A stretch of DNA of 63,278 nucleotides, taken from contig DAOUQF010000021.1 of assembly GCA_030625815.1 (NCBI GenBank), positions 1 to 63,278 of the forward strand, given 5' to 3'. The DNA is from Eubacteriales bacterium. Lineage in GTDB: Bacteria; Bacillota; Clostridia; Tissierellales; GPF-1. The notes under the pieces are model-generated. The model saw only the letters and a program-made list of their open reading frames with translations. It searched no databases and was not told where the DNA came from. Shown in pieces: positions 63,247 through 63,278 of this stretch (within the stretch, counting starts at the first letter, position 1; each line of letters begins with the position of its first letter). Position numbers and translations under genes: made by a program.

Positions 63247-63278
63247 TTTACTGAGAGTTTGATCCTGGCTCAGGATGA
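63247..63278 (+). rRNA. 16S ribosomal RNA gene, first 32 bases
   Basis: AGAGTTTGATCCTGGCTCAG at 63254 is the universal 27F sequence near the 5-prime end of 16S rRNA, so the mature end is about 63247. The gene continues beyond the window. Confidence 0.95.

Overview
This is the chromosomal replication-origin region of a low-to-mid GC Gram-positive anaerobe-type bacterium (Bacillota, most likely class Clostridia). The evidence is the gene order rpmH-rnpA-yidD-yidC-jag-mnmE-mnmG-rsmG-noc-parA-parB on one side of oriC and dnaA-dnaN-yaaA-recF-remB-gyrB-gyrA on the other, strong AGGAGG ribosome-binding sites, IscR/NifU/NifS-type Fe-S assembly, a PyrDB/PyrK pyrimidine pathway, a SigB-type partner-switch module and Firmicute-style hairpin-plus-U-run terminators. 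The genus cannot be named from the sequence. Almost every gene points away from oriC (about 45.7-47.6 kb). The left ~45 kb is mostly minus strand, the right ~16 kb is entirely plus strand and ends in the first bases of a 16S rRNA gene.

Layout. 1-135: right end of an IS3-family element. 138-2450: GGDEF-EAL protein. 2578-4668: iscR-iscS-iscU. 4782-8712: DUF554 protein, pepT, lipoate ligase, lipoyl synthase. 8731-12486: cation/proton antiporter, thioredoxin-like protein, proB-proA. 12619-15264: HAD nucleotidase, nucleoside hydrolase, diguanylate cyclase. 15356-17963: OmpR-type two-component operon with two small exported or membrane partners. 18001-19170: lipoprotein. 19232-24769: pyrB-I-C-F-K-D-E operon behind a PyrR-type attenuator. 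24936-33477: GNAT protein and an unusual amino-sugar-type PTS cluster (murQ, mannose-class PTS, ceramidase-like protein, three UPF0309-type SIS paralogues, GntR regulator). 33556-35201: DUF4446 and a class-V aminotransferase. 35396-35470: a 24-residue membrane peptide gene with its own promoter and terminator. 35674-45565: chromosome segregation, tRNA modification, membrane insertion and RNase P/L34 genes. 45566-47668: bipartite oriC around dnaA. 47669-62744: dnaN, DUF624, phosphatase, a 5-oxoproline-related operon, Crp-family regulator, MATE pump, yaaA, recF, remB, gyrB, gyrA and a SigB-type module. 62745-63278: tandem rRNA promoters and 16S start.

Working together. The segregation system can be read almost completely: ParA, ParB, a Noc-like paralogue, two exact parS sites (37939-37954, inside a coding sequence; 38470-38485, in a 28-bp palindrome between convergent genes), and two exact matches to the Noc-binding consensus (37379-37392 and 42252-42265) plus one near match. 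The PTS cluster looks like an uptake-and-degradation pathway for an amino sugar whose identity is unknown. It has a CcpA-type cre box and a dre-like GntR operator. The pcp/GGCT/DUF969-DUF979 group forms a plausible 5-oxoproline unit. Several regulatory sites are compact: the pepT terminator also carries the lplA promoter -10 box and ribosome-binding site, and two terminator-like hairpins lie in the dnaA leader inside oriC.
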